DNA of 64,000 bases from JASLEW01 sp035544875 (lineage in GTDB: Bacteria; Acidobacteriota; Thermoanaerobaculia; Multivoradales; UBA5704), in assembly GCA_035544875.1 (NCBI GenBank), contig DASZZP010000038.1:186001-250000 (forward strand), given 5' to 3'. The notes beneath the pieces are model-generated. The model was not told the DNA's origin. It saw only the letters and a program-made list of their open reading frames with translations, and made no database searches. The first letter of the stretch is position 1. Each line of letters begins with the position of its first letter. This document shows, in pieces, positions 42,583 to 50,761 of this stretch. A program made the position numbers and the translations under genes.

Positions 42583-43943
42583 GGCCGGGCCGCGGCGACG
42601 TCGTAGGCCGCCATCGCCTCGCGGTTGCGCAGGAAGAGCTTGCCGCCAGCCAGGCTCGGCCCGGTCCAGCAGCGGCCGGAGAGCGGCTGGAAGCTCCCCC
42701 GCTCGTGGTAGGCCTCCGGGGCGGCGTCGGCCAGCACCAGCTTGCCGCTCTCCGAAAGCACCAGCAGAAGGCCGTCGGCGAGGATCACCGAGCCGTGGCC
42801 GAGCCCGCGCTCCTTCCAGCGCTCCTCCCCGTTCTGCGCCTTGATGCACTTGAAGGTGCCGTTGTCGAAGCCGTAGAGATAGTCGCCGGCGAGCACCGAC
42901 GAGCTGAACTGATTCTTGAGCCCGCGGCTCTTCCACAGTGGCTCGGCAGTCATCTGGCGGGCGTCGCCGCGGATCTGGAAGAGCGCCGAGCCGGTGTCGT
43001 AGCCGGATGAGACAAAGAGTTTGTCGGGGGCCACGAAGAGCGGCGTCGCCGCGTTGACGTCGTAGCTGGTCTCCCAGGGAACCCGCCAGAGCAGACGCCC
43101 GTCCGCCACCGCGAGGCCGGAGACGTACCCGCCGGTGAAGAAGATCGCCTGGCGCACCCCGGCGGCGGTGAGAGCAATAGGGGAGGCGTAGCCCGGCCGG
43201 TCGTCGAGCGCCTTCCACACCACCCGCCCGCTGTGCTTGTCGAACGCCATCGCCGCGCGGCCGCCGCTGCCGCCGGCCGCCACCAGCAGCAGGTCGCCTT
43301 CGACCAGCGGCGAGCTGGAGCTGCCCCAGGTCGGCATCTGGGCTCCGAACTCCTGCGCCAGGTCGTGGCTCCACTCGACCTTGCCGCTCGCTGCCGCCAC
43401 GGCGAGCAACTTGCCCTGGGCGCTCTGGACGTAAAGATTGCCATCGTCGAAAGTGGGCGTCGAGCGCGGGCCGTTGCCCTGATCGTTCATCAGCTCCGAG
43501 TCGGTGCGCCGCACCCATAGCTGGTGCCCGTTGGCGGCGTCGTAGGCCGCCAGGTTCTCGGCGTTGTTCGCGCCATACAGCGTGAAGATGCGCCCGCCGG
43601 CGACCGTCAGATGCGAGTAGCCCTCGCCGATCGGCACCTGCCAGAGCTGCCGCGGGCCGCCGGCCGGCCAGCTGTGCAGCAGGTGCGCCTGGGGCGCGAT
43701 ACCGTCGCGGTGCGGGCCGCGAAACTGCGGCCATTCGCTGCCCGCGGCAGTCGCCGCAGTCGCGGCGCTCGCGCTGCTTGCGTTGTTCGCAGCAGGGGCG
43801 GCGCCGGAGGTTGCCGCGGCGGCGAGGAGCACCGCCGCCATCGCTCCGAGCAGGACCGGAGCGGGCCGCAGCTTCCGCCGGTCGGTGAGCGCAGTGAGCA
43901 GGGTACGGCGGGGAACGGCTGCACGGTGTCTGTTGATGGTCAT
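42579..43943 (-). CDS. Secreted PQQ-like beta-propeller protein
   Basis: About 454 residues. A basic N-terminus and hydrophobic stretch (VLLGAMAAVLLAAAATSG) form a signal peptide. The mature part starts EWPQFRGPHRDG, a common opening of PQQ-like (PF13360) propellers in this kind of genome. Repeats with blades ending in W or LAYD-like motifs follow (AAYDAANGHQLWVRR, FDKHSGRVVWKAL). No PQQ-dehydrogenase active-site pattern is visible, so this is more likely a scaffold or binding propeller than an enzyme. ATG 43943 has GGGAGG upstream. It follows the radical SAM gene and is TTGA-coupled to the receptor. Confidence 0.88.
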   Translation of the reverse strand: MTINRHRAAVPRRTLLTALTDRRKLRPAPVLLGAMAAVLLAAAATSGAAPAANNASSASAATAATAAGSEWPQFRGPHRDGIAPQAHLLHSWPAGGPRQLWQVPIGEGYSHLTVAGGRIFTLYGANNAENLAAYDAANGHQLWVRRTDSELMNDQGNGPRSTPTFDDGNLYVQSAQGKLLAVAAASGKVEWSHDLAQEFGAQMPTWGSSSSPLVEGDLLLVAAGGSGGRAAMAFDKHSGRVVWKALDDRPGYASPIALTAAGVRQAIFFTGGYVSGLAVADGRLLWRVPWETSYDVNAATPLFVAPDKLFVSSGYDTGSALFQIRGDARQMTAEPLWKSRGLKNQFSSSVLAGDYLYGFDNGTFKCIKAQNGEERWKERGLGHGSVILADGLLLVLSESGKLVLADAAPEAYHERGSFQPLSGRCWTGPSLAGGKLFLRNREAMAAYDVAAARP

Positions 43944-43965
43944 GGTGGTCGGCCCTCCCTGGCGG

Positions 43966-45333
43966 TTAGGTGTAGCGCGCATTGCGGTAACGCTCGTCGT
44001 AGAGCTCGGGCAACAGCTGATCGACGCGCAGCAGCCCGGCGTGGGTGAGCTCGATGCGGTCGGCGAACGGCTGCAGCATGCCGCGCTGCCGCAGCCGCTC
44101 CCAGGCCGGCGCGAACTCGGCGCGCACGTCGACCCCGAACTTGTCCTGGAAATAGGCGCCGTCGAGCCGCCCGAGCTTGAGCTGCAACGCCGCCTCGCGG
44201 GTCAGCAGCTCGTGCGGGCTCGGCACCAGGCCACGCTCGAGCGGCAGCCGGCCGCCCTCCACCGCCCCCAGGTAGTCGCTCCAGGTGGCGGTGTTCTGGA
44301 AGTGGCAGCCGTTGACGTGCGAGAACGACGAGATGCCGGTGCCGAGCATGTCACAGCCGTGCCAGACGGCGTCGCGATAGACGAAGCGGCAGCTCTTGTC
44401 GCGGCGCACCAGGGTGTAGGCGCTCGACTGCTCGTAGCCGGCGGCGGTGAGCTGCTCGAAGGCGTATTCCTGCCAGGCGCGCCGGGTCTGCCAGCCGGCG
44501 AAGGTCATCGCCGGGGAGTCGAGCGAGCCGCCCAGCACGCTCTTCGAGAAATCCGTGTTGTAGGGCAGCTCGAGCTGATAGATGGTGACGCTGTCCGGCG
44601 CCAGGTCGAGCGTCTTCTTGACCGTCTCGCGCCACGCCGGCCACGACTCGCCGAGCATGCCGGCGATCAGGTCGATGTTGAGCTGATCGAACGCCAGCTC
44701 CTTGATCCACGGCATCACCCGGTAGATCTCCGCCGAGAGATGGGCCCGTCCGTTGGCGCTCAGGATCTCGTCGTCGAAGTTCTCGACGCCCAGCGACAGG
44801 CGGGTGACGCCGAAGGCGCGGACCGCCTCGAGCTTGGAGCGGGTCAGGGTGCCGGGCTCGCACTCGAAGGTCACTTCCTCGACGCCGTCCCACGGCATGA
44901 CGCGGCGCATCCGCTCGACCAGGCCGGTCAGCTGGCGCACGCTGAGCAGCGACGGCGTGCCGCCGCCGAAATAGACGAAGCGCAGCGGGCGGCCGGCGGT
45001 CGCGGGCAGCTCGCCATAGTGCTCGATCTCCCTGCCGAGCGCCTCCAGGTAGCGGTTGATGGCTGCGCTGTCCATCTCGGTGAAGACCCGGAAATAGCAG
45101 AACTTGCAGCGCTTACGGCAGAAAGGCAGGTGCAGGTAGAGGCCGAAATCGGTGCCCGGGCGCGGCGGGGAGGCGAGCGCCGCCTCGACGCGCGGCAACT
45201 CCTCGCCGCTCCAGAACGAGAACGGCGGATAGTTGGCCACGAACAGGTTGCCCACCGGGGGCGGATCGGCCAGCAGCGAGGAGGCGAGCTCAGCGCCCTC
45301 CTGCCTCCGTGCTGGACTCGCGGGCTCGATCAT
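43966..45333 (-). CDS. HemN/HemW-like radical SAM enzyme
   Basis: About 455 residues. The radical SAM cluster motif is CRKRCKFC (CxxxCxxC) near residue 82, followed by YFGGGTPS, the SAM-binding GGE/GGGTP motif of the coproporphyrinogen oxidase-like group, and RLSLGVENF. The HemN C-terminal domain is recognisable near the end. Unlike true HemN there is no fourth Cys directly after the cluster. Members of this family in non-haem settings perform methyl transfer, cyclopropanation or haem trafficking. Its place between two propeller genes and a receptor suggests a dedicated biosynthetic role rather than haem synthesis. The ATG overlaps the upstream stop (ATGA). Confidence 0.88.
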   Translation of the reverse strand: MIEPASPARRQEGAELASSLLADPPPVGNLFVANYPPFSFWSGEELPRVEAALASPPRPGTDFGLYLHLPFCRKRCKFCYFRVFTEMDSAAINRYLEALGREIEHYGELPATAGRPLRFVYFGGGTPSLLSVRQLTGLVERMRRVMPWDGVEEVTFECEPGTLTRSKLEAVRAFGVTRLSLGVENFDDEILSANGRAHLSAEIYRVMPWIKELAFDQLNIDLIAGMLGESWPAWRETVKKTLDLAPDSVTIYQLELPYNTDFSKSVLGGSLDSPAMTFAGWQTRRAWQEYAFEQLTAAGYEQSSAYTLVRRDKSCRFVYRDAVWHGCDMLGTGISSFSHVNGCHFQNTATWSDYLGAVEGGRLPLERGLVPSPHELLTREAALQLKLGRLDGAYFQDKFGVDVRAEFAPAWERLRQRGMLQPFADRIELTHAGLLRVDQLLPELYDERYRNARYT

Positions 45334-46562
45334 GATGCGCCGTCTCCCTTTCCCGGTCTCGCCGCAAAGCAGTAGAGCGTGCCGTCGAGCGTGCCGACCA
45401 CCAGCCGGCCGCCGGCGATCGCCGGCGAGGCCTCGATCGCCGCGCCGGCGGCGAACTGCCAGACCGGCTTGCCGGTGCGGTCGTCGAGGGCGAAGATGTC
45501 GCCGCTGCGCGCCGCCGCGACCGCGAGGCCACCGACCAGCACGGGCGAGGAGTCGACCGCGGCGCGGGCGGCGAAGGTCCAGAGCTCCTCGCCGGTGCGC
45601 GGCGACAGCGCGTGCACCAGCTTATCGCGGCCGCCCACCACCAGCAGGTCGTCGCGCACCGCCGCTGAGGAGTAGTACGGAAACTTGAGCCGCGAGTTCT
45701 CGTAGCGCCACGCCACCCTGCCGGAACGCAGGTCGACCGCCACCAGCTGGTTCTCGAAAGTGCCGACGAACGCCCGCCCCAGGGCGACCGCCGGGCTGGC
45801 GCCGAGATAGCCGCCGAGGGCGACCTTCCAGACCTCGGCGCCGTTGCGCGCCCGCAGCCGCCGCAGGTTGCCGTCGCAGCCGGCGATCAGCACCGCGTCG
45901 CCTGAGACCGCGGGCGTGGCATTGACGTAGCCCCCGGTCTCCCGGCTCCAGCGCCGCGCGCCGTCGGCCGCGGACAGGCAGTAGACGCTGCGGTCGTAGG
46001 AGCCGAAGAGCACGCAGCCGGCGGCAAAATTGGCCGCCGAGACGATCTCGGCGCCGGTGCGGAAGCTCCAGCGGCGCCGCCCGGTGGCGGCGTCGATGGC
46101 GTGGAAGACTCCATGCCCGTCGCCGAAGTAGACGACGCCGTCGCGCACCGCCGGCGAGGAGCGAATAGGACCCTCGGCGCGATACTTGAAACGCAGCGCG
46201 CCGCTGTCCAGGCTGAGGGCGTATAGATTGCCGTCGAGCGAACCGACGTAGGCGCTGCCGTGCCAGATCGCCGCCGTCGAGGCGATGCCGGCGCCCGCCT
46301 TGAACGTCCACACGGGGGCGAGCTCCCGGCCGAGAGCGCCAGCGGCGCGCCCGGTGAGCTCGGGATCGCCGCGGAACAGGGCCCAGGCGGCGCCGGCCGC
46401 CTCGCCCGCTGCTTTGCCTGCCGCTGTGCAAGCCGCCTTGCCTGCCGTTTTGGAAGACGCTTTGCCTCCAACACCCGCCGCGGCATCGACCCCTGTCGCC
46501 GCCAGCCGCAGGCAGGCCAGCGCGAGCAGCGCGGCGGTTGCGGGACGTGGGCGAGGTCGCAT
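45330..46562 (-). CDS. Secreted PQQ-like beta-propeller protein
   Basis: About 410 residues. The signal peptide (AALLALACLRLAATGVDA) is followed by a Lys/Ala-rich low-complexity linker and WALFRGDPELTG. Seven to eight YVGSLDGNLYALS-type repeats follow, the classic PQQ-like/WD40-fold pattern. Repeats such as YFGDGHGVFHAIDAATGRRR show conserved ATG blade ends. No catalytic motif was recognised. It is ATGA-coupled to the radical SAM gene downstream and lies 44 bases after the iron alcohol dehydrogenase stop. One of four such proteins in this gene run. Confidence 0.87.
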   Translation of the reverse strand: MRPRPRPATAALLALACLRLAATGVDAAAGVGGKASSKTAGKAACTAAGKAAGEAAGAAWALFRGDPELTGRAAGALGRELAPVWTFKAGAGIASTAAIWHGSAYVGSLDGNLYALSLDSGALRFKYRAEGPIRSSPAVRDGVVYFGDGHGVFHAIDAATGRRRWSFRTGAEIVSAANFAAGCVLFGSYDRSVYCLSAADGARRWSRETGGYVNATPAVSGDAVLIAGCDGNLRRLRARNGAEVWKVALGGYLGASPAVALGRAFVGTFENQLVAVDLRSGRVAWRYENSRLKFPYYSSAAVRDDLLVVGGRDKLVHALSPRTGEELWTFAARAAVDSSPVLVGGLAVAAARSGDIFALDDRTGKPVWQFAAGAAIEASPAIAGGRLVVGTLDGTLYCFAARPGKGDGAS

Positions 46563-46606
46563 GGCGCAATGGGTCTGGCGTGCGGGTCTTGCCGTCGTCA
46601 CGGGAT

Positions 46607-47911
46607 TCAGTAGGCCTGCTGGTAGAGCCACAGCAAATCGGCTTCGCCGACCAGCCGCGGGTTGAAGCGGGCGGTCCACTGCCGCGCCGCCTCGCACGCC
46701 AGCTCCTCCAGGGCCGCCGCCTCGACGCCGACCTCGCGCAGGCGCGCCGGTAGACCGGCGGCGGCGCGCAGCGCCTCGATCCTCGCCGCCAGCTCCTCTC
46801 CCCCGGCGTATGGGCCGAGCCCGGGGTAGCCGCCGGTGTCTAGAGTCGGCGGAGTCGGCGGAGTCGGGGGAGTCGGCGGTGTCAGAGTCGTGGCCGGCGG
46901 CCGGGCGCTGTTGAAGCGCACCACGTGCGGCAGCAGCAGGGCGACCGCGGCGCCGTGCACGATGCCGTAGCGGGCGGTGAGCGGGTTGGCGCAGGCGTGC
47001 GCCGCCCCCAGCATCGAGACCTCGATTGCCGCGCCGGCGAGATGGGCGCCGAGCAGCATGGCGCCGCTGGCGCCGGCATCCTCCGGCGCCGCGAACGCGC
47101 GCTCGAGGCTCGGCTCGAGCAGCCGCCAGGCCTCGCGCGACAGCATCCGCGACACCGGGTTGGCGCGCCGGCATACCAGACTCTCGACGGCATGCGAGAG
47201 GGCGTCGAGCCCGGCTGCCGCCGCCACCCGGCGCGGTGCGCTCCCGACCAAGGCCGGATCCAGGACCACGATGCGGAAACGCGCCTTGCGGTCGCCGCAG
47301 GCCATCTTCTGGTGGCTCTCCTCCTGCGAGATCAGGGCGTAGGACTGCGCCTCGCTGCCGGTGCCGGCAGTGGTGGGAACGCCGATCGCCGGCAGCATCG
47401 GCCGCCGGGCGCGGCCAAAGCCCTGGTAGTCCTCCATGCGGCCGCCGTTGGTGAGCAGGAAGTTGATCCCCTTGGCGCAGTCCATGGCGCTGCCGCCGCC
47501 GAGGCCCACCAGCAGGTCGGCGCCCCACTCTGCTGCGGCGTCGCGGCCGGCCTCCACCTGCCGCGTCGTGGGGTTCTCGCCCACCCCGTCGAAGACCCGC
47601 GCCGCCACCTCCGCCGCGCCCAGGACGACCGCGGCGCGCTCGACGTGGCCCGCGGCGCGCACCCCGGGGTCGCTGACCAGCAGCGCACGGCGGCCGCCGA
47701 GCTCGCGCGCCAGCTCGCCCAGGGCCGCCACCGCGCCGTGGCCGAAGAGCACGTCGATGCCGCCCACCTCGGCCCGCCACTCGGCTGCCCGCCACTCCGC
47801 CGCCGCGGGCGGCGTCCGGGAGCCGGGATCGGTGCTGGGTTCGCTGGCTGCGCCGGCGTCGCTGGCGCCGCCGGCTCCACTGGCTACGCTGCCTCTGAAC
47901 ACCGCGCTCAT
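46607..47911 (-). CDS. Iron-containing alcohol dehydrogenase
   Basis: 434 residues, cytosolic. The NAD(P)-binding GGGSAMDCAKG, TTAGTGSE and the metal-ligand region DALSHAVES...HACANPL...HGAAVA contain the Asp and three His that bind iron in this family. It would interconvert an aldehyde and an alcohol. Directly upstream are an acyl-CoA reductase and an acyl-activating enzyme, so it is well placed to reduce their aldehyde product. An unusual TPPTPPTPPTPPT insert, encoded by a 9-base repeat, sits in the C-terminal half. The first 35 residues are also low complexity. The ATG overlaps the upstream stop (ATGA). Confidence 0.92.
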   Translation of the reverse strand: MSAVFRGSVASGAGGASDAGAASEPSTDPGSRTPPAAAEWRAAEWRAEVGGIDVLFGHGAVAALGELARELGGRRALLVSDPGVRAAGHVERAAVVLGAAEVAARVFDGVGENPTTRQVEAGRDAAAEWGADLLVGLGGGSAMDCAKGINFLLTNGGRMEDYQGFGRARRPMLPAIGVPTTAGTGSEAQSYALISQEESHQKMACGDRKARFRIVVLDPALVGSAPRRVAAAAGLDALSHAVESLVCRRANPVSRMLSREAWRLLEPSLERAFAAPEDAGASGAMLLGAHLAGAAIEVSMLGAAHACANPLTARYGIVHGAAVALLLPHVVRFNSARPPATTLTPPTPPTPPTPPTLDTGGYPGLGPYAGGEELAARIEALRAAAGLPARLREVGVEAAALEELACEAARQWTARFNPRLVGEADLLWLYQQAY

Positions 47912-49545
47912 CGGCCCTCGCCCTCCGGCGCCGACACGAGCGCCGGCGGCTGAGGCAGCGGCGCCGGGGGCGCCGCCAGGCCGGGGCCCAGGCCGGCCAC
48001 GCGCAGCGCGCGGCGGCGGTAGAGCAGGTCGAAGAGGTTGCCTTCGTGCGGCTGGGCAAAGGAGACCTGCCAGGTCGGCACGGCGCCCAGGTGCAGGTGA
48101 TCGACGTCGCGGCAGGCGAGCAGCTCGCCGCGCAGCTCCTCGTCCGCGGTCAGGACGGTCGCCACTAGCGTCGGACCGAGGCGCGCCGGCAGCTCGGCGC
48201 GCGGTACTTCGACCACCGCGCCGAACGGGAAGAGCAGCTCGGCGCGGGCCAGCGGGTGGTCGGCATCGCGCACCCAGATCAGGGTCGGCAGCAAGAAGGT
48301 GCAGCCGTCGACCTCAACCACGCGCCCGCCACTCCGATCGCCGCGCGCCGCGGCGGTCAGGTCTTCGGCCTCCCCCGGGGCCAGCCGGCGATCGATCCAC
48401 TCCGAGATGCGGCGCGCCGCCGCGGGGTCGGGCCACGCCGCCAGCTCTGCGCGCGGGTCGTCGAGCGGACGCGCCTCGACCGCGGCCAGGCGCCGCGCCA
48501 GCGCCTCGGCGAATTCGCGCGCCGGCGTGGAGCGGCCACCGCGCGCCGGGCCGGCGCCGCTGGCGGCCTGGGCGCCGTCAACGGCTTCCAGCCAGACCCC
48601 CGAGGCGTTGATGCACGAGCGGCCGCCATTGGCGAGCAGCGAGCTCGCCACCAGCTCGAGGTGGGAAGGCCACTCGGCGAGCTGGTCGGCACCCATGATC
48701 ACCTTGCTGAAACCCGGCCCATGGACCTCGATCCGCCGGTCGCCGCGCCACGGGCTGACCGTCGCCGCGTCGCCAAATAGCAGCGAGCGGCCGCAGCGCA
48801 GCAGGATCTCGGCGGCGCCGGCGTGGTCGGTGGGATAGAACGAGAGCGCCGCCGGCGGGCAGCCCGCCGCCGCCAGGGCGCGCAGCAGGCGCAGTGGGGT
48901 CCAGGGCTCGTCGCGCCCCGGCTTGAGCGCCAACCCGACACCCAGCGCCGGCGCGGCCAGCCACAGCCCATGCACCCCCGGCGAGTTGCTCGGCAGCACG
49001 GCGCCCAGGGTGTCGGCGAGGCGCTGGAAGTGCGCGCCGCCGGCGTCGCGCTCCGGAGCCGAGGAATCGAGGGCGGCGGCCGGCAGGCCGCGCGTCAGCC
49101 CGGCAACCACCTCTTCCATCCCGGCGAGCGTGGCGCGCAGCTTCTCGAGGTTGGCGCGCGCCAGGGTCAGCGGCAGGCCGGTGGTGGCCGAGACGTCGCG
49201 CAGGTAGTCGGCGGGCGCCTGCGTCTCGCCGTCAAAGCCGACCGCCAGCTCGCCTTCGGCGAACAGCGCCGCCGCCCGGCGGCAGATCGCCAGCCGCTCG
49301 CCGAGCGGCAGCGCACCCAGGGGCGCCGCCAGCCGGCTCTCGCGGCTCTCGGGTACGCGCGCCGCCGCGGCGGCCGGAGCAAGGCTCGCGCCCAGATCGC
49401 GGGCGATCAGGGCGGCATTGGCCTGGCTCACCTCGGCCACCAGCTCGCCGCTGCGCAGATCGCGCAGCCGCGCCACCTCGGCGCTGCGATAGGCGGCGCC
49501 GCCGCGCAGCACCGGCAGGTGCAAGGCCACCGGCCGCCGCGCCAT
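47908..49545 (-). CDS. Acyl-CoA reductase of the LuxC/aldehyde dehydrogenase type
   Basis: 545 residues. The aldehyde dehydrogenase-like fold with the catalytic Cys in NGGRSCINASG and a VLPSNSPGVHG cofactor segment fits the LuxC acyl-CoA/acyl-ACP reductase family (PF05893), which reduces an activated acyl thioester to an aldehyde with NADPH. The ATG shares a base with the stop of the upstream LuxE-like gene (TGATG). In luminous bacteria LuxC and LuxE make the aldehyde for luciferase; no luciferase gene is present here, and an alcohol dehydrogenase follows instead. An acyl group, not light, is the likely subject. Confidence 0.85.
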   Translation of the reverse strand: MARRPVALHLPVLRGGAAYRSAEVARLRDLRSGELVAEVSQANAALIARDLGASLAPAAAAARVPESRESRLAAPLGALPLGERLAICRRAAALFAEGELAVGFDGETQAPADYLRDVSATTGLPLTLARANLEKLRATLAGMEEVVAGLTRGLPAAALDSSAPERDAGGAHFQRLADTLGAVLPSNSPGVHGLWLAAPALGVGLALKPGRDEPWTPLRLLRALAAAGCPPAALSFYPTDHAGAAEILLRCGRSLLFGDAATVSPWRGDRRIEVHGPGFSKVIMGADQLAEWPSHLELVASSLLANGGRSCINASGVWLEAVDGAQAASGAGPARGGRSTPAREFAEALARRLAAVEARPLDDPRAELAAWPDPAAARRISEWIDRRLAPGEAEDLTAAARGDRSGGRVVEVDGCTFLLPTLIWVRDADHPLARAELLFPFGAVVEVPRAELPARLGPTLVATVLTADEELRGELLACRDVDHLHLGAVPTWQVSFAQPHEGNLFDLLYRRRALRVAGLGPGLAAPPAPLPQPPALVSAPEGEGR

Positions 49546-50687
49546 CAGTACACCCCGACCACCACCGAGCTGGCGAGCGCCTCGAGCAGGCGCACGTTGC
49601 GCACCCCGTCCCACGGGAACCCGGCGACCGGGGCGGCGCGCTCGGCCTGGTCGCGCTCGAGGAAGCGCGGCATGAAAAACTCGCGCGTCAGGGTGGTGAG
49701 CATCACCTGTCCGGTTTCGCCGTACTCCACCCGCCGCTCGGGATCGTCGGGATCCACCAGCTCGAGCACGGCGCGCGGTTGCGGCGCGTAGTAGGTGATG
49801 GCCCAGCGCGACTCGGGCGGCTCGGGCGACTCGGAGACGCCGCCGCCGGCGCCGTCCGCCGCGCCCGCCCCCCCGGGGGCGGGACAGGCGAGCCCCATCA
49901 ACGTGTTGCCGTAGACCGGGTAGAAGACGACGCCCGGGATCAGCTCCTCGCGCGCGAAGCGGTGGAACTGCGGGCTCATCTCGGTGCCGCCGCAGAAGAC
50001 GCCGCGGATGCCCAGCCGCGGCAGCGCGACCCGCTCGGCAAGCGCGGCGAGCAGCTTCGGCGTGGTGAACAGGCAGCGGATGCTCTCGTGCGCCCGCAGC
50101 AGCTTGAGCCCCTGCTCGACGACGTGGCGCTTGTAGGCCTCGAGCTCCCGCGGCCGGCCGTCCCTGATCAGCTCGTTGACCCAGCGCGGATCGAGGTCGA
50201 CCAGGAAGCAGATGCCGCCGCGGTGCTGGGCCAGGTGCTCGATCGCCAGGCGCAAGCGGCGCGGCCCGGTCGGCCCCAGCATCAGCCAGTCGGCGCCGCG
50301 CGGGAAGCCGTCCTCCGGGAGGCGCTCGCTCAGCTGCTCGTAGTCGATGCGGAAGTCCTCGATGTTGATGCGCGACTTCGGCAGGCCGGTCGAGCCGCCG
50401 GTCTCGAACACCGCGATCGGGCGGTCGGCCAGGGCGCGCGGCACCCAGCGCCGGATCGGACCGCCGCGCAGCCACTCGTCCTCGAAGTGGCCCAGCCGCC
50501 GCAGGTCGTCGTAGCCGCCGATCTCGCGCCGCGGATCGAAGTCGAGGCGTCGGGCGTAGTCGAGCCAGAACGGCGAGCCGGTCGCGGGGTCGAAGTGCCA
50601 GCGCACGACCTCGCGCACGTGCTCGTCGAGCCGCTCGCGGGCAGCCCTCACCGCCGCGGCCAACGAGCTCTCGAGGATGGCGGTCAA
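49545..50687 (-). CDS. LuxE/PaaK-like acyl-activating enzyme
   Basis: About 380 residues. The adenylate-forming motif TGGSTGLPKS and the later FCGGTEMSPQF and YGNTLMG segments fit the LuxE/phenylacetate-CoA ligase superfamily, which activates a carboxylic acid with ATP and passes it to CoA or a protein Cys. Its product would be reduced by the LuxC-like enzyme encoded immediately downstream. No ATG is available, so TTG 50687, behind GGAGAGAAG, is the best start. It lies 74 bases after the stop of an upstream propeller gene, with no promoter recognised in between. Confidence 0.82.
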   Translation of the reverse strand: MTAILESSLAAAVRAARERLDEHVREVVRWHFDPATGSPFWLDYARRLDFDPRREIGGYDDLRRLGHFEDEWLRGGPIRRWVPRALADRPIAVFETGGSTGLPKSRINIEDFRIDYEQLSERLPEDGFPRGADWLMLGPTGPRRLRLAIEHLAQHRGGICFLVDLDPRWVNELIRDGRPRELEAYKRHVVEQGLKLLRAHESIRCLFTTPKLLAALAERVALPRLGIRGVFCGGTEMSPQFHRFAREELIPGVVFYPVYGNTLMGLACPAPGGAGAADGAGGGVSESPEPPESRWAITYYAPQPRAVLELVDPDDPERRVEYGETGQVMLTTLTREFFMPRFLERDQAERAAPVAGFPWDGVRNVRLLEALASSVVVGVY

Positions 50688-50761
50688 GATCTTCTCTCCG
50701 GCGTCGTAGCCCGCTCGTCCTGCCCGCTCGTCCTGCCCGGTCGTCCTGCCAAGAGCCTCCG

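Noticed and set aside
47908..50687. LuxC/LuxE-like genes as part of a bioluminescence system
   Set aside because: No luciferase or other lux genes lie in the window; an alcohol dehydrogenase follows instead.
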